Part shown: positions 23,367 through 32,593 of the stretch, piece after piece
How positions within the stretch are numbered: the stretch's first letter is position 1
Layout of the letters: every line of letters starts with the position of its first letter
Source: Actinomycetes bacterium
Lineage (GTDB): Bacteria; Actinomycetota; Actinomycetes; Streptosporangiales; Streptosporangiaceae
Assembly: GCA_025964575.1 (NCBI GenBank)
Contig: JAOPYO010000116.1
Coordinates: 1-35,101, forward strand
DNA: 35,101 bases
Direction of reading: 5' to 3'
Made by a program: the position numbers and the translations under genes
Notes under the pieces: model-generated
Database searches by the model: none
Told to the model about the DNA's origin: nothing
What the model saw: the letters and a program-made list of their open reading frames with translations, nothing else

Positions 23367-24803
23367 TTACTGGCCCGCGGGCGCGATGGTTTTCCCGGTG
23401 CCGTCGCTCGGGTTGCCGGCACCCGGTTGGGGGCTCCCGCCGGGTGCGGGCTCAGTGGGAGTGTTCGAAACCACCGGAGGGGTGGTCGACGGGGCGGCGG
23501 TGGCGGTCTCCGATGGCCGCGGGGTGATGGACGGCTGCCGCGTGTGGTACGTCGTCGTCCGCTGCTGGATCGGGGTACTCCTCTGCGGCGGCTGGGCGGA
23601 CACGGTGGTCGGCCCGGTCGAGACGTCGCTGGTGCCAGGACCGGGGCCCGGGTCGTTGTTGCCGTTGCTGTTGCTGTTCGAGGAGGCCATCAGCCAGACG
23701 GTCAAGCCGACCGCCACTGCCACCGCCAGCGCGGCGATGGCCGCGGCGACCCCGACGGTCTTGCCATTTCCGCCGGGCCGGGCCGGGCTCGCGGGATATC
23801 CCGGGGCCGGCGGCATCGTCACCTGGTCCGGCGCGAGATAGCCACCGGCGGTCCGACCCAGGTCGGCATGGCCACCGGCCCGAACGGCTCCCCGGTCGAG
23901 GACCGCGGTGGGCACGTCGTCGTCGACCTCCGGGATGGTCTCCAGGCGCGTCTCGTTCCCGCCGAACCCGGGGACCGGCGCCGCGACCGCCGGTGACGGC
24001 GCGCCCTCCTGGCCGAGCAGCCGCATCAGCAGATCACGGGCCGTGGGGCGGCGGGCCGGGTCCTTGGTCAGGCACTCCCGGACCAGATCACGCAGCTCCC
24101 CCGGTAGCCCGCTGACGTCAGGCTGCTGATTGAGGATCCGGTTGATCACCGCCGGGATGGTGTCCTGCCCGAACGGGGAGATCCCCGTGGCGGCGAACAC
24201 CATCACCGAACCCCAGGCGAAGATGTCGACGGCGGCCGTGATGCGCTCGCCCATCACCTGCTCGGGAGCCATGTAGGCGGGTGTCCCGATGGCCGCGGTG
24301 GCGGCTGTCGAGCTGGCGTCCAGCGCACGGGCGATCCCGAAGTCGATCACCCGCGGGCCGTCCGGCCCGATGAGCACGTTGTGTGGTTTGAAATCGCGGT
24401 GCACGATCTCGGCCTGGTGGATGGCGACCAGCGCGGTCGCGGTGCCGATCGCGAGCCGCTCGAGGGCGGCGCCGGTCCGCGGGCCCTCGTCGGCCACTTG
24501 ACGCTGCAGCGACGGCCCGGGCACATACTCACTCACGATGTACGGGCGATCTCCGGCCACATCGGCCTCGAGCACCTGCGCCGTGCAGAACCGGGCGACC
24601 CTCTTGGCGGCCTGCACTTCCCGGACGAACCGGCTGCGCGCGGCCGCGTCCTCGGTCAGGTCGGGCCGCAGTAGCTTGACCGCGACCTCGGTGCCGTCCG
24701 GTGCCGTGGCGGAATAGACGACCCCCTGGCCGCCCTCCCCCAGCCGACCGGTGAGCTCATATGACCCCAGCCGTTGCGGATCACCCGGCTGTAGCTCCGA
24801 CAT
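23367..24803 (-). CDS. membrane Ser/Thr protein kinase (PknB-type, no PASTA)
   Basis: 478 residues. The kinase domain (about 14-265) has all key parts: glycine loop [12 protein letters not shown]-type lysine K43, HRDFKPHN with catalytic D137, DFG at 154-156, and APE at 179-181. An unstructured acidic juxtamembrane stretch (about 268-345) follows, then one membrane helix (about 349-373) and an extracytoplasmic tail of about 105 residues rich in Ser, Asn, Pro and Thr (SNSNSNGNN onwards) without PASTA repeats or another known sensor. Start ATG 24803 with AGGAG seven bases upstream; the ATG at 24821 lacks a site. The preceding gene on the same strand encodes a secreted propeller protein, a possible ligand or partner (inference). 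Substrates unknown. Confidence 0.93.
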   Translation of the reverse strand: MSELQPGDPQRLGSYELTGRLGEGGQGVVYSATAPDGTEVAVKLLRPDLTEDAAARSRFVREVQAAKRVARFCTAQVLEADVAGDRPYIVSEYVPGPSLQRQVADEGPRTGAALERLAIGTATALVAIHQAEIVHRDFKPHNVLIGPDGPRVIDFGIARALDASSTAATAAIGTPAYMAPEQVMGERITAAVDIFAWGSVMVFAATGISPFGQDTIPAVINRILNQQPDVSGLPGELRDLVRECLTKDPARRPTARDLLMRLLGQEGAPSPAVAAPVPGFGGNETRLETIPEVDDDVPTAVLDRGAVRAGGHADLGRTAGGYLAPDQVTMPPAPGYPASPARPGGNGKTVGVAAAIAALAVAVAVGLTVWLMASSNSNSNGNNDPGPGPGTSDVSTGPTTVSAQPPQRSTPIQQRTTTYHTRQPSITPRPSETATAAPSTTPPVVSNTPTEPAPGGSPQPGAGNPSDGTGKTIAPAGQ

Positions 24804-24875
24804 CGATGCTCCTGGTGACAATGGATTTATACAGGGGGCGGGGTCAGCTCCGAGCGTACGTGCCCAGGAGAGGGG

Positions 24876-26081
24876 TCATGAACCGAATTTGTAGATGGCC
24901 GCGACCGTGTTATGACGGTGAACCAGGTCGCCGGCCGCCCACAACGACTGGGTCCCCGGGATCAGGGCCAGCGATTGGGGGTCCCCCGTGGTGCCCTGTG
25001 TGGCCGGAGCCTTCTGCCGGGTGATCTTCCCCTTCGAATAGTGCAGGACGTCGGTGCGCGTCGGGCTGACGAACGACAACAGCCAGAGACCGCCCTGACC
25101 GTCGGGTGTGGGATCGAACAGCGTGTCCTTGCGCAGGCTGAGCCTGACCTGGGTCCACACCCGGCCGTTCCAGTGCACCAGCAGCGAGCCGGCGGGTGTG
25201 CCGCCCTGCGCCTGGTCTCTGAGCGTCAGCGTGGCCCACACGTCCTTGGCTCCGCGGGCGAACACATTGGAGATCTGGTATTCGACGTCCCGGGGCAATA
25301 CTGGTCGCGGCCTCGGCATCGAGCGCCACTTAGTGCCGTTCCAGTGCGAGACAGTGGCCCGAGACACCCCGCCCCAGGTCTCCCCTACCGCCCAAATGTC
25401 CTTGCCCGATCGGGCACTGAGCGCCCACGGTTCACCAGGAATGGCCGCCTTCTTCCAGCTGCGTCCGTCGAAGTGCCGGGCAAAGAACGTGAAGGGATAA
25501 TGGTTGCCGACCACCCAGACGTCCCTGGGCCCGAGGACCAGAGCATCGCTGATGGTCGCCATACCGAAGTCGGTCGCCTTCCAGGTGACGCCGTTCCAGT
25601 GCAGCCCGAACCCGAAGCGGCCGATGTAATCGCCGACCTGCCGGTTACCGAAGATCCAGACGTCGGTCGCCGAGTACGCCACGACCTTCGTGAGTACCGC
25701 GTTCTTGCCCCCTGGCAGCGGCGGCGCCGCGACCGTCCGCCACGAGTTGCCGTCCCAGCGCCTGATCAGCGGCTTGGCGTTCAAATAGTTTCCGGTCGAG
25801 CCGACCGCCCAGGCGTCCTTGGACCCCACCGTGGCCACGTCCGTGAGCTGGTCACCCGGATAGGTCGTCGCGGAGGTCAGGTCGACGATCCGCCAGCCGG
25901 GCTGAGAGATCTTCTGACCCTGCGGCTTGACCGCCGTCTCGGCTGCCTGGTGGACGACCGCCGAGCCCCCACCCAAAGTGCTGAGCCCGGCGAGACCGAG
26001 CACGGACGCGGTGCCGACCGTGCCGAGCACGACGACACGTGGCATCGAACGGCCAAAGAAGCGCCTATGGGGGGTAGACAT
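24876..26081 (-). CDS. secreted seven-bladed beta-propeller protein
   Basis: 401 residues. The N-terminus MSTPHRRFFGRSMPRVVVLG and following hydrophobic stretch to about residue 40 form a signal peptide or anchor. Seven blades can be counted by their strand motifs DAWAVG, DVWIFG, DVWVVG, DIWAVG, DVWATL, GLWLLS and SLWAAG. Most are paired with W-[DN]-G-x-x-W turns (RRWDGNSWRTV, LHWNGVTWKAT, RHFDGRSWKKA, SHWNGTKWRSM, VHWNGRVWTQV). No catalytic residues are evident, so it is probably a binding scaffold. ATG 26081 has no ribosome site; TAGTCT ends 7 bases upstream, so translation is probably leaderless. It lies 72 bases upstream of the kinase gene on the same strand and is divergent from the S9 peptidase. 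Confidence 0.85.
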   Translation of the reverse strand: MSTPHRRFFGRSMPRVVVLGTVGTASVLGLAGLSTLGGGSAVVHQAAETAVKPQGQKISQPGWRIVDLTSATTYPGDQLTDVATVGSKDAWAVGSTGNYLNAKPLIRRWDGNSWRTVAAPPLPGGKNAVLTKVVAYSATDVWIFGNRQVGDYIGRFGFGLHWNGVTWKATDFGMATISDALVLGPRDVWVVGNHYPFTFFARHFDGRSWKKAAIPGEPWALSARSGKDIWAVGETWGGVSRATVSHWNGTKWRSMPRPRPVLPRDVEYQISNVFARGAKDVWATLTLRDQAQGGTPAGSLLVHWNGRVWTQVRLSLRKDTLFDPTPDGQGGLWLLSFVSPTRTDVLHYSKGKITRQKAPATQGTTGDPQSLALIPGTQSLWAAGDLVHRHNTVAAIYKFGS

Positions 26082-26088
26082 GCTGCGA

Positions 26089-26094
26089 AGACTA
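26089..26094 (-). promoter_or_regulatory. -10 hexamer of leaderless promoter (propeller gene)
   Basis: Reading leftward, TAGTCT, then 7 bases, then the ATG at 26081. Confidence 0.45.
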
Positions 26095-26182
26095 CCTAAA
26101 TGATCACTCTGTCCCGTGGTGCCACACCGGGGAAAATCTCGGGTCTTCAGGAGCGACATGCCGACCGTCCGGCCGGGACTGG

Positions 26183-26188
26183 CAGGAT
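26183..26188 (+). promoter_or_regulatory. -10-like hexamer of leaderless promoter (S9 peptidase)
   Basis: CAGGAT, one base from the actinobacterial TAGGAT consensus, then 7 bases, then the ATG at 26196. Confidence 0.35.
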
Positions 26189-26195
26189 CAGACGT

Positions 26196-28352
26196 ATGAC
26201 CATGAGCTTTCCGCAGCAGAGTGCCCGCACCCGGCGGTTCAGCCTCGGTGTCCCGCGGGGTTTCCAGATCGCGCCGGACGGGTCGTACGTCTCCTTCTTG
26301 CGCACCCAGGGCGGCACCGACCCGGTGACCTGCCTGTGGACGATCGACACCGCCTCGGGTGAGGAGCGGCTGATCGCCGATCCCGGCGACCTGGCCGCGG
26401 ACGGTGACCTGCCCGCCGCTGAGCGGGCCCGGCGGGAGCGGTCCCGCGAGCAGGCAGGCGGCATCGTCGGCTATGCCACGGACCGCAACGTCTCGCTGGC
26501 CGCGTTCGCCCTGGCCGGGCAGCTCTTCACCGCGGACCTACGGACGGGGACGGTACGGGCCTGGGAGGCCGCGAACGCTCCGGTTTTCGACCCTCGCCCG
26601 GATCCGGCCGGACGGCGGGTCGCATACGTGTCCGACCGGACCCTGCACGTGATCGAAATTGCCACGGGCGAGGACACTGCGCTGGTGCAGCCGGAGACCG
26701 ATCAGGTGTCCTACGGCGTGGCCGAATTCATCGCGGCCGAGGAGATGCAGCGGATGCGGGGCTACTGGTGGTCCCCGGACGGCGCCGCGCTGCTGGTGGC
26801 CAGGGTCGATGAGACACCGGTGGAGCGCTGGCACATCGCAGACCCGGCCAACCCGGACCGGCCGGCACAAGAGGTCGCCTATCCGGCGGCGGGCACCCCC
26901 AACGCCTACGTCTCGCTGGTGATCATGCGGCTGGACGGCGCTACCTCGCGGAGCGCGGAGGGTGTGGGGGACCGCCCCTCCACGAGCAGCCGGACCGCCG
27001 TGGCCTGGGATCGTGGCGAATTCCCGTATCTCGTCACCGCCTACTGGGACGAACGTGGCCTGCTGATCGTCGTGCAGTCCCGGGACCAGCGGGCGATGCG
27101 GCTGCTGCGGGTGGACCAGTGGAACGGCGAGACCAGGCTGGAGCTCGCCGACACCGACCCGGTCTGGCTGGAGATCGTGCACGGCGTGCCCGCCCGTACG
27201 GGCTCGGGCGCGTTGGTACGCACGGTCGACGACCGGAAAACCGACACCCGGCGGCTGGTGGTGGGCGACACGCCCGTCACCCCGGCGGGACTGCAGGTCC
27301 GCAGCGTGCTGGATGTCGAGGGCGAGACCGTGCTGTTCAGCGCCTCGGAGGAACCCACCCAGGCGCATGTCTACCTGTATCGCGGGTCGTCCCCCCTGAA
27401 AGACGCCGCCGGGGACGGCCTCGTCCGGCTGACCGAGGGAGCCGGGGTCTTCTCCGGACGCCGCTCCGGGGACGTCACGGTGCTGACCGGCTCCCGTCTC
27501 GACCGGCCTGGGGTGACCACCACTGTCAACGGGATCGAGATCGCCTCCCTGGCCGAGACCCCGGTGATCACCCCATCGGTGGAGCTGCTACGGGCCGGCG
27601 AGCGCGAGATCCGTACGGCCGTGTTGCTGCCCACCGGCTGGGAGCCCGGCGCGGGCCGGTTGCCGGTGCTGATGGACCCGTACGGCGGGCCGCACGCTCA
27701 GCGCGTACTGGCCGTACAACGGGCGTATTGCGAGGCGCAGTGGCTGGCCGACCAAGGCTTCGCCGTAGTGATCGCGGACGGCCGTGGCACGCCGGCGCGC
27801 GGTCCGGCGTGGGAGCGCGCGGTGCACGGCGACTTCGTCACGCCGGTGCTCGAGGACCAGATCGCCGCGCTCGAGGAGGCCGCCCACCGCCATCCGGACG
27901 CGCTCGACCTCGGCCGGGTGGGCATCCGTGGCTGGTCGTTCGGCGGCTGGCTGGCCGCGCTGGCCGTGCTCCGCCGTCCCGACGTTTTCCACGCCGCGGT
28001 CGCCGGGGCGCCGGTGACCGACTGGCGGCTGTACGACACGCACTACACCGAGCGCTACCTGGGCCATCCCGGTGAAGAGCCGGACAACTACGTCCACAAC
28101 TCCCTGCTTGGGGACGCGGCGAAACTGGAGCGGCCGCTCATGCTCATCCACGGGCTGGCCGACGACAACGTGGTCGCCGCCCACACGTTGCGGCTCTCGT
28201 CGGCACTGGTGGCCGCCGGCCGCCCGCACACCGTGCTGCCGCTGTCCGGCGTCACCCACATGACTCCGCAGGAAGTAGTCGCCGAGAACCTCCTCCACCT
28301 ACAGGTCGAGTTCCTCAAGCGTTCCCTGGGCGCGAGCGGCCCACCGTCATGA
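26196..28352 (+). CDS. S9 family prolyl oligopeptidase, DPP-IV-like
   Basis: 718-residue cytoplasmic serine peptidase. The N-terminal two-thirds is a beta-propeller (DPPIV_N-like) carrying the double-Glu region AEFIAAEEMQRMRGYWWSPDG, which in dipeptidyl peptidase IV holds the substrate N-terminus. The C-terminal alpha/beta-hydrolase domain has S581 in GIRGWSFGGW, an aspartate in HGLADDNV (D656) and H688 in GVTHM, the expected triad. It should remove dipeptides with Pro or Ala at position 2. No signal peptide. The start at 26196 gives MTMSFPQQSARTRRFSLGVP; the longer frame from 26100 overlaps the divergent gene's promoter. It stands alone as a rightward gene. Confidence 0.92.
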   Translation: MTMSFPQQSARTRRFSLGVPRGFQIAPDGSYVSFLRTQGGTDPVTCLWTIDTASGEERLIADPGDLAADGDLPAAERARRERSREQAGGIVGYATDRNVSLAAFALAGQLFTADLRTGTVRAWEAANAPVFDPRPDPAGRRVAYVSDRTLHVIEIATGEDTALVQPETDQVSYGVAEFIAAEEMQRMRGYWWSPDGAALLVARVDETPVERWHIADPANPDRPAQEVAYPAAGTPNAYVSLVIMRLDGATSRSAEGVGDRPSTSSRTAVAWDRGEFPYLVTAYWDERGLLIVVQSRDQRAMRLLRVDQWNGETRLELADTDPVWLEIVHGVPARTGSGALVRTVDDRKTDTRRLVVGDTPVTPAGLQVRSVLDVEGETVLFSASEEPTQAHVYLYRGSSPLKDAAGDGLVRLTEGAGVFSGRRSGDVTVLTGSRLDRPGVTTTVNGIEIASLAETPVITPSVELLRAGEREIRTAVLLPTGWEPGAGRLPVLMDPYGGPHAQRVLAVQRAYCEAQWLADQGFAVVIADGRGTPARGPAWERAVHGDFVTPVLEDQIAALEEAAHRHPDALDLGRVGIRGWSFGGWLAALAVLRRPDVFHAAVAGAPVTDWRLYDTHYTERYLGHPGEEPDNYVHNSLLGDAAKLERPLMLIHGLADDNVVAAHTLRLSSALVAAGRPHTVLPLSGVTHMTPQEVVAENLLHLQVEFLKRSLGASGPPS

Positions 28353-28404
28353 TCTTGCAGTTGACATCGACGCCGACTGCGAGATCACGACGGTGGCGGG
28401 TCGG

Positions 28405-30144
28405 CTACTCCCCGTGCCAGGAGGCCCAGAGCGCGGCATAGGAGCCGTCGGCGGCCACGAGTTCGTCGTGGCCGCCGAGCTCCGTGATGCGGCCGTCTTC
28501 GACCACGGCCACCCGGTCGGCGTCATGCGCGGTATGCAGCCGGTGCGCGATCGCGACGACCGTACGGCCCTCCAGCACGGCGGCCAGCGACCGCTCCAGA
28601 TGACGGGCGGCCCGTGGGTCGAGCAAGGAGGTCGCCTCGTCCAGGACCAGCGTGTGCGGGTCGGCCAGCACCAGCCGGGCCAGCGCGAGCTGCTGGGCCT
28701 GCGCGGGCGACAATGCGGCCCCGCCCGAGCCGACGGTGGCGTCCAGGCCGAGCCCGGACACCCAGTCCCAGGCGTCCACCGCCTCCAGCGCCGCCCGGCC
28801 CTCGGCGTCGGACGCCTCCGGACGGGCCAGCAGCAGGTTGTCGCGGATCGTGCCGCGGAAGACGTGGTGCTCCTGGGTGACCAGGGCGACGTGGCCACGC
28901 AGTTCGTCCAGAGGCAGTTCGACCAGCGGGACCTCGCCGTCCGGGCCACCGACCGAGACCGATCCGGTGCGCGGCCCATGGATGCCCGCCAGCAGCCGGC
29001 CCAGTGTGGACTTGCCCGCACCGCTCGGCCCCACGATGGCCAGCCGCTCGCCGGGCCGCAGGGTGAGGTCCACCCCGTGCAGGACGTCGTGCCCCTCACG
29101 GTAGGCGTAGCGGGCCTCCCGGACCTCGAGCCGCTCGCCATCCGGAGAGCGTTGAACGGCCGTACGGTCTGCCGGCACGTTGGCGACGCCGAGCACCCGG
29201 GCCAGCGAGGCGCCACCCACCTGGAGCTCGTCCAGCCAGCTGAGCAGCATGTCGATCGGCTCGATGAGCTGCTGGACGTACAGCGTGGCGGCGGTGACCT
29301 GCGCCAGCGAGGCCATGTCGTTGATATAGAACAGGCCGCCGACCAGCAACGTCGACACCACGGGCACCACGTAGCCGAGCTCCACCAGCGGGTAGTACAC
29401 AGAACGCAGGCCCAGTGTGTAGCGCTCGGCCGCCCAGCTGCGGGCGATGTCGGTGTCGCAGCGCACGTGCCGACGCGCGTCCAAGCCCAGAGCCTCGACG
29501 GTGCGCGCCCCGTTCACCGTCTCGGCCAGGCCGTCGGTCAGTTCCGACCAGGCGGCGTTCTCCCGCAGATAGCCGTCGTGGGCACGGGCGAGATACCACC
29601 GCGTGGAGGCCCACAGCAACGGCACCGCGACCAGACAGGGCAGCGCCAGCAGCGGGCCGACCACCAGCAACGCACCCAGGGTGAACGCGAGCATCACCAG
29701 CGCGATCAGCGTCTCGGGCACCGCCGCCCGGACCGTGCGGGCCATGGCGCCGACGTCCCTGGAGGTACGGCTGAGCAGGTCGCCGGTGCCGGCCCGCTCG
29801 ACCGTGGACAGCGGCAGGTCCAAAACTCGGTCGACGAACTCCTCACGCAGCTCGGCCAGGACCTTCTCGCCCAGCCGGGTGGAGGCGTAGTAGGCGAAAC
29901 GGATCAGCACCCCCTGGGCGATGACGAAGCCCGCGATGGCCAGCGCCACCCCGTTGACGTTCACCCGTCCGGTCCGTACGCCCTCGACCAGGCCTCCCAG
30001 CAGCCAGGGAGTGGCAAGGCCGGCCAGCGCGGCCAGGGCATGCAGCATCAGCGCGCCGCCCAGGGCGCGCGGATGCCGCAGGGTCATCCGCCGGGCATAC
30101 GCCCGCACCTGGGCGCGGCTCGCGACCGGCAGGGTCGTGTTCAT
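28405..30144 (-). CDS. ABC exporter half-subunit with degenerate signature (catalytic-site donor)
   Basis: 579 residues: six membrane helices (about 25-300) fused to an ATPase domain. Walker A GPSGAGKS (372-379), Q-loop Q424, Walker B LVLDE (499-503) and the H-loop H534 (IAHRL) are intact, but the signature is LSPAQ (479-483) instead of LSGGQ. The gene upstream encodes a half-subunit with the reverse pattern, so the two should form a heterodimeric exporter with one competent ATP site. ATG 30144 with GGGAG upstream, 133 bases after the partner's stop; the gap has only a weak CACGACG/CGTCGTG hairpin. Substrate unknown (drug, lipid or peptide). Convergent with the S9 peptidase gene. Confidence 0.93.
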   Translation of the reverse strand: MNTTLPVASRAQVRAYARRMTLRHPRALGGALMLHALAALAGLATPWLLGGLVEGVRTGRVNVNGVALAIAGFVIAQGVLIRFAYYASTRLGEKVLAELREEFVDRVLDLPLSTVERAGTGDLLSRTSRDVGAMARTVRAAVPETLIALVMLAFTLGALLVVGPLLALPCLVAVPLLWASTRWYLARAHDGYLRENAAWSELTDGLAETVNGARTVEALGLDARRHVRCDTDIARSWAAERYTLGLRSVYYPLVELGYVVPVVSTLLVGGLFYINDMASLAQVTAATLYVQQLIEPIDMLLSWLDELQVGGASLARVLGVANVPADRTAVQRSPDGERLEVREARYAYREGHDVLHGVDLTLRPGERLAIVGPSGAGKSTLGRLLAGIHGPRTGSVSVGGPDGEVPLVELPLDELRGHVALVTQEHHVFRGTIRDNLLLARPEASDAEGRAALEAVDAWDWVSGLGLDATVGSGGAALSPAQAQQLALARLVLADPHTLVLDEATSLLDPRAARHLERSLAAVLEGRTVVAIAHRLHTAHDADRVAVVEDGRITELGGHDELVAADGSYAALWASWHGE

Positions 30145-30277
30145 TGAGTCGCTCCCGCTCGCCGGACTCGCCGCATGGCTCTTGTCACGTGCTCATCGGC
30201 TCGCAGGCTCCTCAGCGAACCGGCGCTCTGACACGACGGCTTCCCTCGTCGTGCGGCCATCGCACGCCTGCTCGCGC

Positions 30278-31981
30278 TCACTCTGCTCTCTCTTCCCTGG
30301 TGACGGTGGCGGCATAGGCCGGGGCCGTTCGTAGCAGGTCCGCATGGACGCCCTCGGCGACCACGACCCCGTCCTCGACGTAGACGACATGGTCGGCGCG
30401 GTCCAGGACGAGCGGGCTGGTGGTGCACACCACGGTCGTACGGCCGCTGCGGGCCTTGGCGAGCCGGTCGGCGATGCGGGCCTCGGTGTGCGCGTCGACC
30501 GCGCTGGTGGGCTCCACCAGCACGAGCACCTCCGGGTCGGCGGCCAGGGCCCGGGCCAGCCGGAGCCGCTGACGCTCCCCGCCGGAGAACTCCCGGCCCG
30601 CCTCCGCGACCTGAGAGTCCAGCCCCACCTCGTCCACGATGTCCTGCGCGCACGCCGCGTAGAGCGCGTCGTCCAGGCCGCCCTCACCGCGCTCTCCGGT
30701 CAATTCGTCACGGAGCAGCCCGGAGAACAGCCGGTCCTCGTTGACCGCGACCAGGATGCGACGCCGTACGTCCGCGACCTCCGCCAGCGGTATTCCGCCG
30801 TATCCGGCCTCCTGACCGGAGCCCGCCCCCACCTCTGCGTAGCGGCCCAGCCGGTCGGCGATGGTCTGGGCATCCACCGGGTCCGCGGCCGCGATCGCGG
30901 TGAACCGACCGGGCCGTACGACCAGGCCGGACCTGGGGTCGGCCAGCTCGGCCGGGGCCAGCGGCACCTGGGTGCCCTCATCTGGGAATTCGGGCTCCAT
31001 GGCCAGGATCCGCACCACCCGCGCGGCCGCGACATGCGCCTTCGTGATCTTGTCGGCGGCCTCGCCCAGCGTGCGCATCGGCTCGATGAGGAAGACCGCA
31101 TAACCGTAGAACGCGACCAGCTGGCCGACGCTGATCCGGCCCTGCACCGCGAACCGGGCTCCCAGCCAGGTGACCAGGACGACCAGCAGGCCGGGCAGCA
31201 GCACCTCGGCGCCATTGAGCATCGACTCGGCCTTGGCGACCTCGACCCCGGCTCGCCGTACGCTCTGGGACTCCTTGCGGTAGCGGGCGGCGAAAACCTG
31301 CTCGCCGCCGATCCCGCGCAGCACCCGCAGCCCGGCCACGATGTCGGCGGCGCGCGTGTTGAGCTCACCGGTCAGCTCGCGGTGCCGGACCTGGCGGTGG
31401 TGCAGAGGTCGCAGCAGCGGAGCCACCGCGACGATGATCAGCGGTACGCCGATCACCACGATCAGGCCCAGCGGGGGCGAGGCGGCCAGCATGATCCCCG
31501 CCACCACGACGATGGCCGCGATCGCGCCGACTCCGCGCGCGGCGATGTCCATCGCGTCACCGACGTATGCGACGTCCGCGATGCCCACACTGACCACTTC
31601 GCCGGTGGTGAGCCGCTTGGGCAGGGTGCCGCCCAGCCGGGTGGCCTGGCGGCTGATGACCTGCACGGTTCGGTAGGCCGCGGCCAGCCAGTTGAACACG
31701 GCGAACCGGTGCCGCATGACGCCGCTGATCGCCTGGGCCACGCCCAGCACGAGCAGCACTCCGGCCCAGGCGCACAGGGCGGGCACGTCCTTGGCGGTGA
31801 TGCCCTGGTCGATGGCCCGGCCGATCACGGCGGGCATCAGAGCCTGGCTGACCATCCAGACGATACCGAAGGCGATTCCGCCGAGCAGGGCGCGCAGCTG
31901 CGTCCGGGCGATCCATACGAGGTATCGCCGCGGACTTCGGTGGTCCGGGAGCCCGGGGTCCGGGACAGGTAGATGGCGCAT
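30278..31981 (-). CDS. ABC exporter half-subunit with dead nucleotide site but intact signature
   Basis: 567 residues with six helices and an ATPase domain. The signature FSGGE (465-469, in EFSGGERQRLRLARAL) is canonical, yet Walker A is gone (RFTAIAAADPVDAQ at 359-372, no GxxxxGK). The Q-loop glutamine is Asn (VNEDRLFSG), Walker B reads VLVLVE with the Asp replaced by Val, and the H-loop histidine is missing (VVCTTSPL). It can therefore contribute only its signature to a composite site with the partner. The start is ATG 31981 or, less likely, TTG 32002. A TAGAGT sits 10 bases before the ATG (31992-31997, leftward), a possible near-leaderless promoter. It is the first gene of the pair. Confidence 0.92.
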   Translation of the reverse strand: MRHLPVPDPGLPDHRSPRRYLVWIARTQLRALLGGIAFGIVWMVSQALMPAVIGRAIDQGITAKDVPALCAWAGVLLVLGVAQAISGVMRHRFAVFNWLAAAYRTVQVISRQATRLGGTLPKRLTTGEVVSVGIADVAYVGDAMDIAARGVGAIAAIVVVAGIMLAASPPLGLIVVIGVPLIIVAVAPLLRPLHHRQVRHRELTGELNTRAADIVAGLRVLRGIGGEQVFAARYRKESQSVRRAGVEVAKAESMLNGAEVLLPGLLVVLVTWLGARFAVQGRISVGQLVAFYGYAVFLIEPMRTLGEAADKITKAHVAAARVVRILAMEPEFPDEGTQVPLAPAELADPRSGLVVRPGRFTAIAAADPVDAQTIADRLGRYAEVGAGSGQEAGYGGIPLAEVADVRRRILVAVNEDRLFSGLLRDELTGERGEGGLDDALYAACAQDIVDEVGLDSQVAEAGREFSGGERQRLRLARALAADPEVLVLVEPTSAVDAHTEARIADRLAKARSGRTTVVCTTSPLVLDRADHVVYVEDGVVVAEGVHADLLRTAPAYAATVTREERAE

Positions 31982-32059
31982 AACGCGATCGACTCTAAGC
32001 AACCGACCAGCTGCTCAGCGAATGGTTTTTCCGCCCCACCAGCCCCAGTGGACAACAAT

Positions 32060-32092
32060 TGCCAGATCACGCCCGAGGGGCGTGATCTGGCA
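32060..32092 (-). terminator. Rieske gene terminator
   Basis: Perfect 15-bp stem (32060-32074 with 32078-32092) and a 3-base loop, 9 bases after the stop codon in the leftward direction, followed by AATTGTTGT. It is the strongest hairpin in the window and isolates the Rieske gene from the ABC genes. Confidence 0.9.
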
Positions 32093-32101
32093 GTCATCGG
32101 C

Positions 32102-32548
32102 TCATTTGTCAGCGATCTTGAGGTCCGTGCCGGTCACGGTGACGGTCTTGGACGGCAACGGCGCCGGGGCCGGCCCGCCGGCGACCGAACCATCACCGAT
32201 CTTGAACTGGCTCTGATGGCAGGGACAGGTGATGATCCCATTCGCGATCTTCTTGACGGTGCAGCCCTGGTGGGTGCAGACCGCGCTGAAGGCCTTGAAC
32301 TCACCCGCCGTCGGCTGAGTGACGACGATCTTCTCTTGGTCGAACACCTTGCCACCGCCGACCGGGATGTCGGTGGTCTTGACCTGGAGAGCGGCGCCCG
32401 ATGCCTGGCCACCGCCGGCCGCCTTTCCACTGCCCGAGTCCTTGCCACATCCGGTCACCGTAACGGCGAGCCCAATCAACCCGGCCCCGACGACATGCCG
32501 CCGGGTGGTGGCCCCGACCTCATCGCCGGGACGTGCGTTCTCCCCCAT
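32102..32548 (-). CDS. Tat-exported Rieske [2Fe-2S] lipoprotein
   Basis: 148 residues. The N-terminus has a twin-arginine motif (TTRRHVVGAG, R16-R17), a hydrophobic stretch and a lipobox VTGC (C34), so it should be folded and loaded in the cytoplasm, exported by Tat and lipid-anchored. The Rieske domain has CTHQGC (C91, H93) and CPCHQSQF (C108, H111) as cluster ligands, with C96 and C110 as the stabilising disulfide. The linker is Gly/Ser-rich. It is a single-domain protein, not the QcrA subunit (no membrane helices, no qcr genes), so its redox partner is unknown. ATG 32548 with GGAAAGGA upstream. Two 14-base direct repeats lie just upstream. Confidence 0.92.
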   Translation of the reverse strand: MGENARPGDEVGATTRRHVVGAGLIGLAVTVTGCGKDSGSGKAAGGGQASGAALQVKTTDIPVGGGKVFDQEKIVVTQPTAGEFKAFSAVCTHQGCTVKKIANGIITCPCHQSQFKIGDGSVAGGPAPAPLPSKTVTVTGTDLKIADK

Positions 32549-32564
32549 AGCGGGTCCTTTCCTC

Positions 32565-32593
32565 GCAGTTACTCATCAAGCAGTTACTCATCA
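32565..32593. repeat. 14-bp direct repeat in the Rieske leader
   Basis: GCAGTTACTCATCA occurs at 32565-32578 and 32580-32593 with a 15-base period, 17 bases upstream of the Rieske start codon. It may be a tandem regulator site or a small duplication. The remainder of the 265-base gap to lysR holds the lysR dyad and nothing else that I can support. Confidence 0.75.

Noticed and set aside
23285..23422. N-terminal extension of MshB
   Set aside because: Basic, non-family sequence; a -10 hexamer lies 7 bases before the ATG at 23284.
24876..28352. A natural-product cluster built from the peptidase, ABC pair and propeller
   Set aside because: No biosynthetic enzymes or precursor peptide; genes lie on opposite strands with separate promoters and terminators.
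28393..31972. Long rightward open frames opposite the two ABC genes
   Set aside because: Same antisense composition artefact; the leftward frames contain ABC motifs and membrane helices.
32102..32548. Rieske protein as the cytochrome bc1 subunit QcrA
   Set aside because: Too short, no membrane helices beyond the Tat/lipoprotein signal, and no qcrB/qcrC genes nearby.
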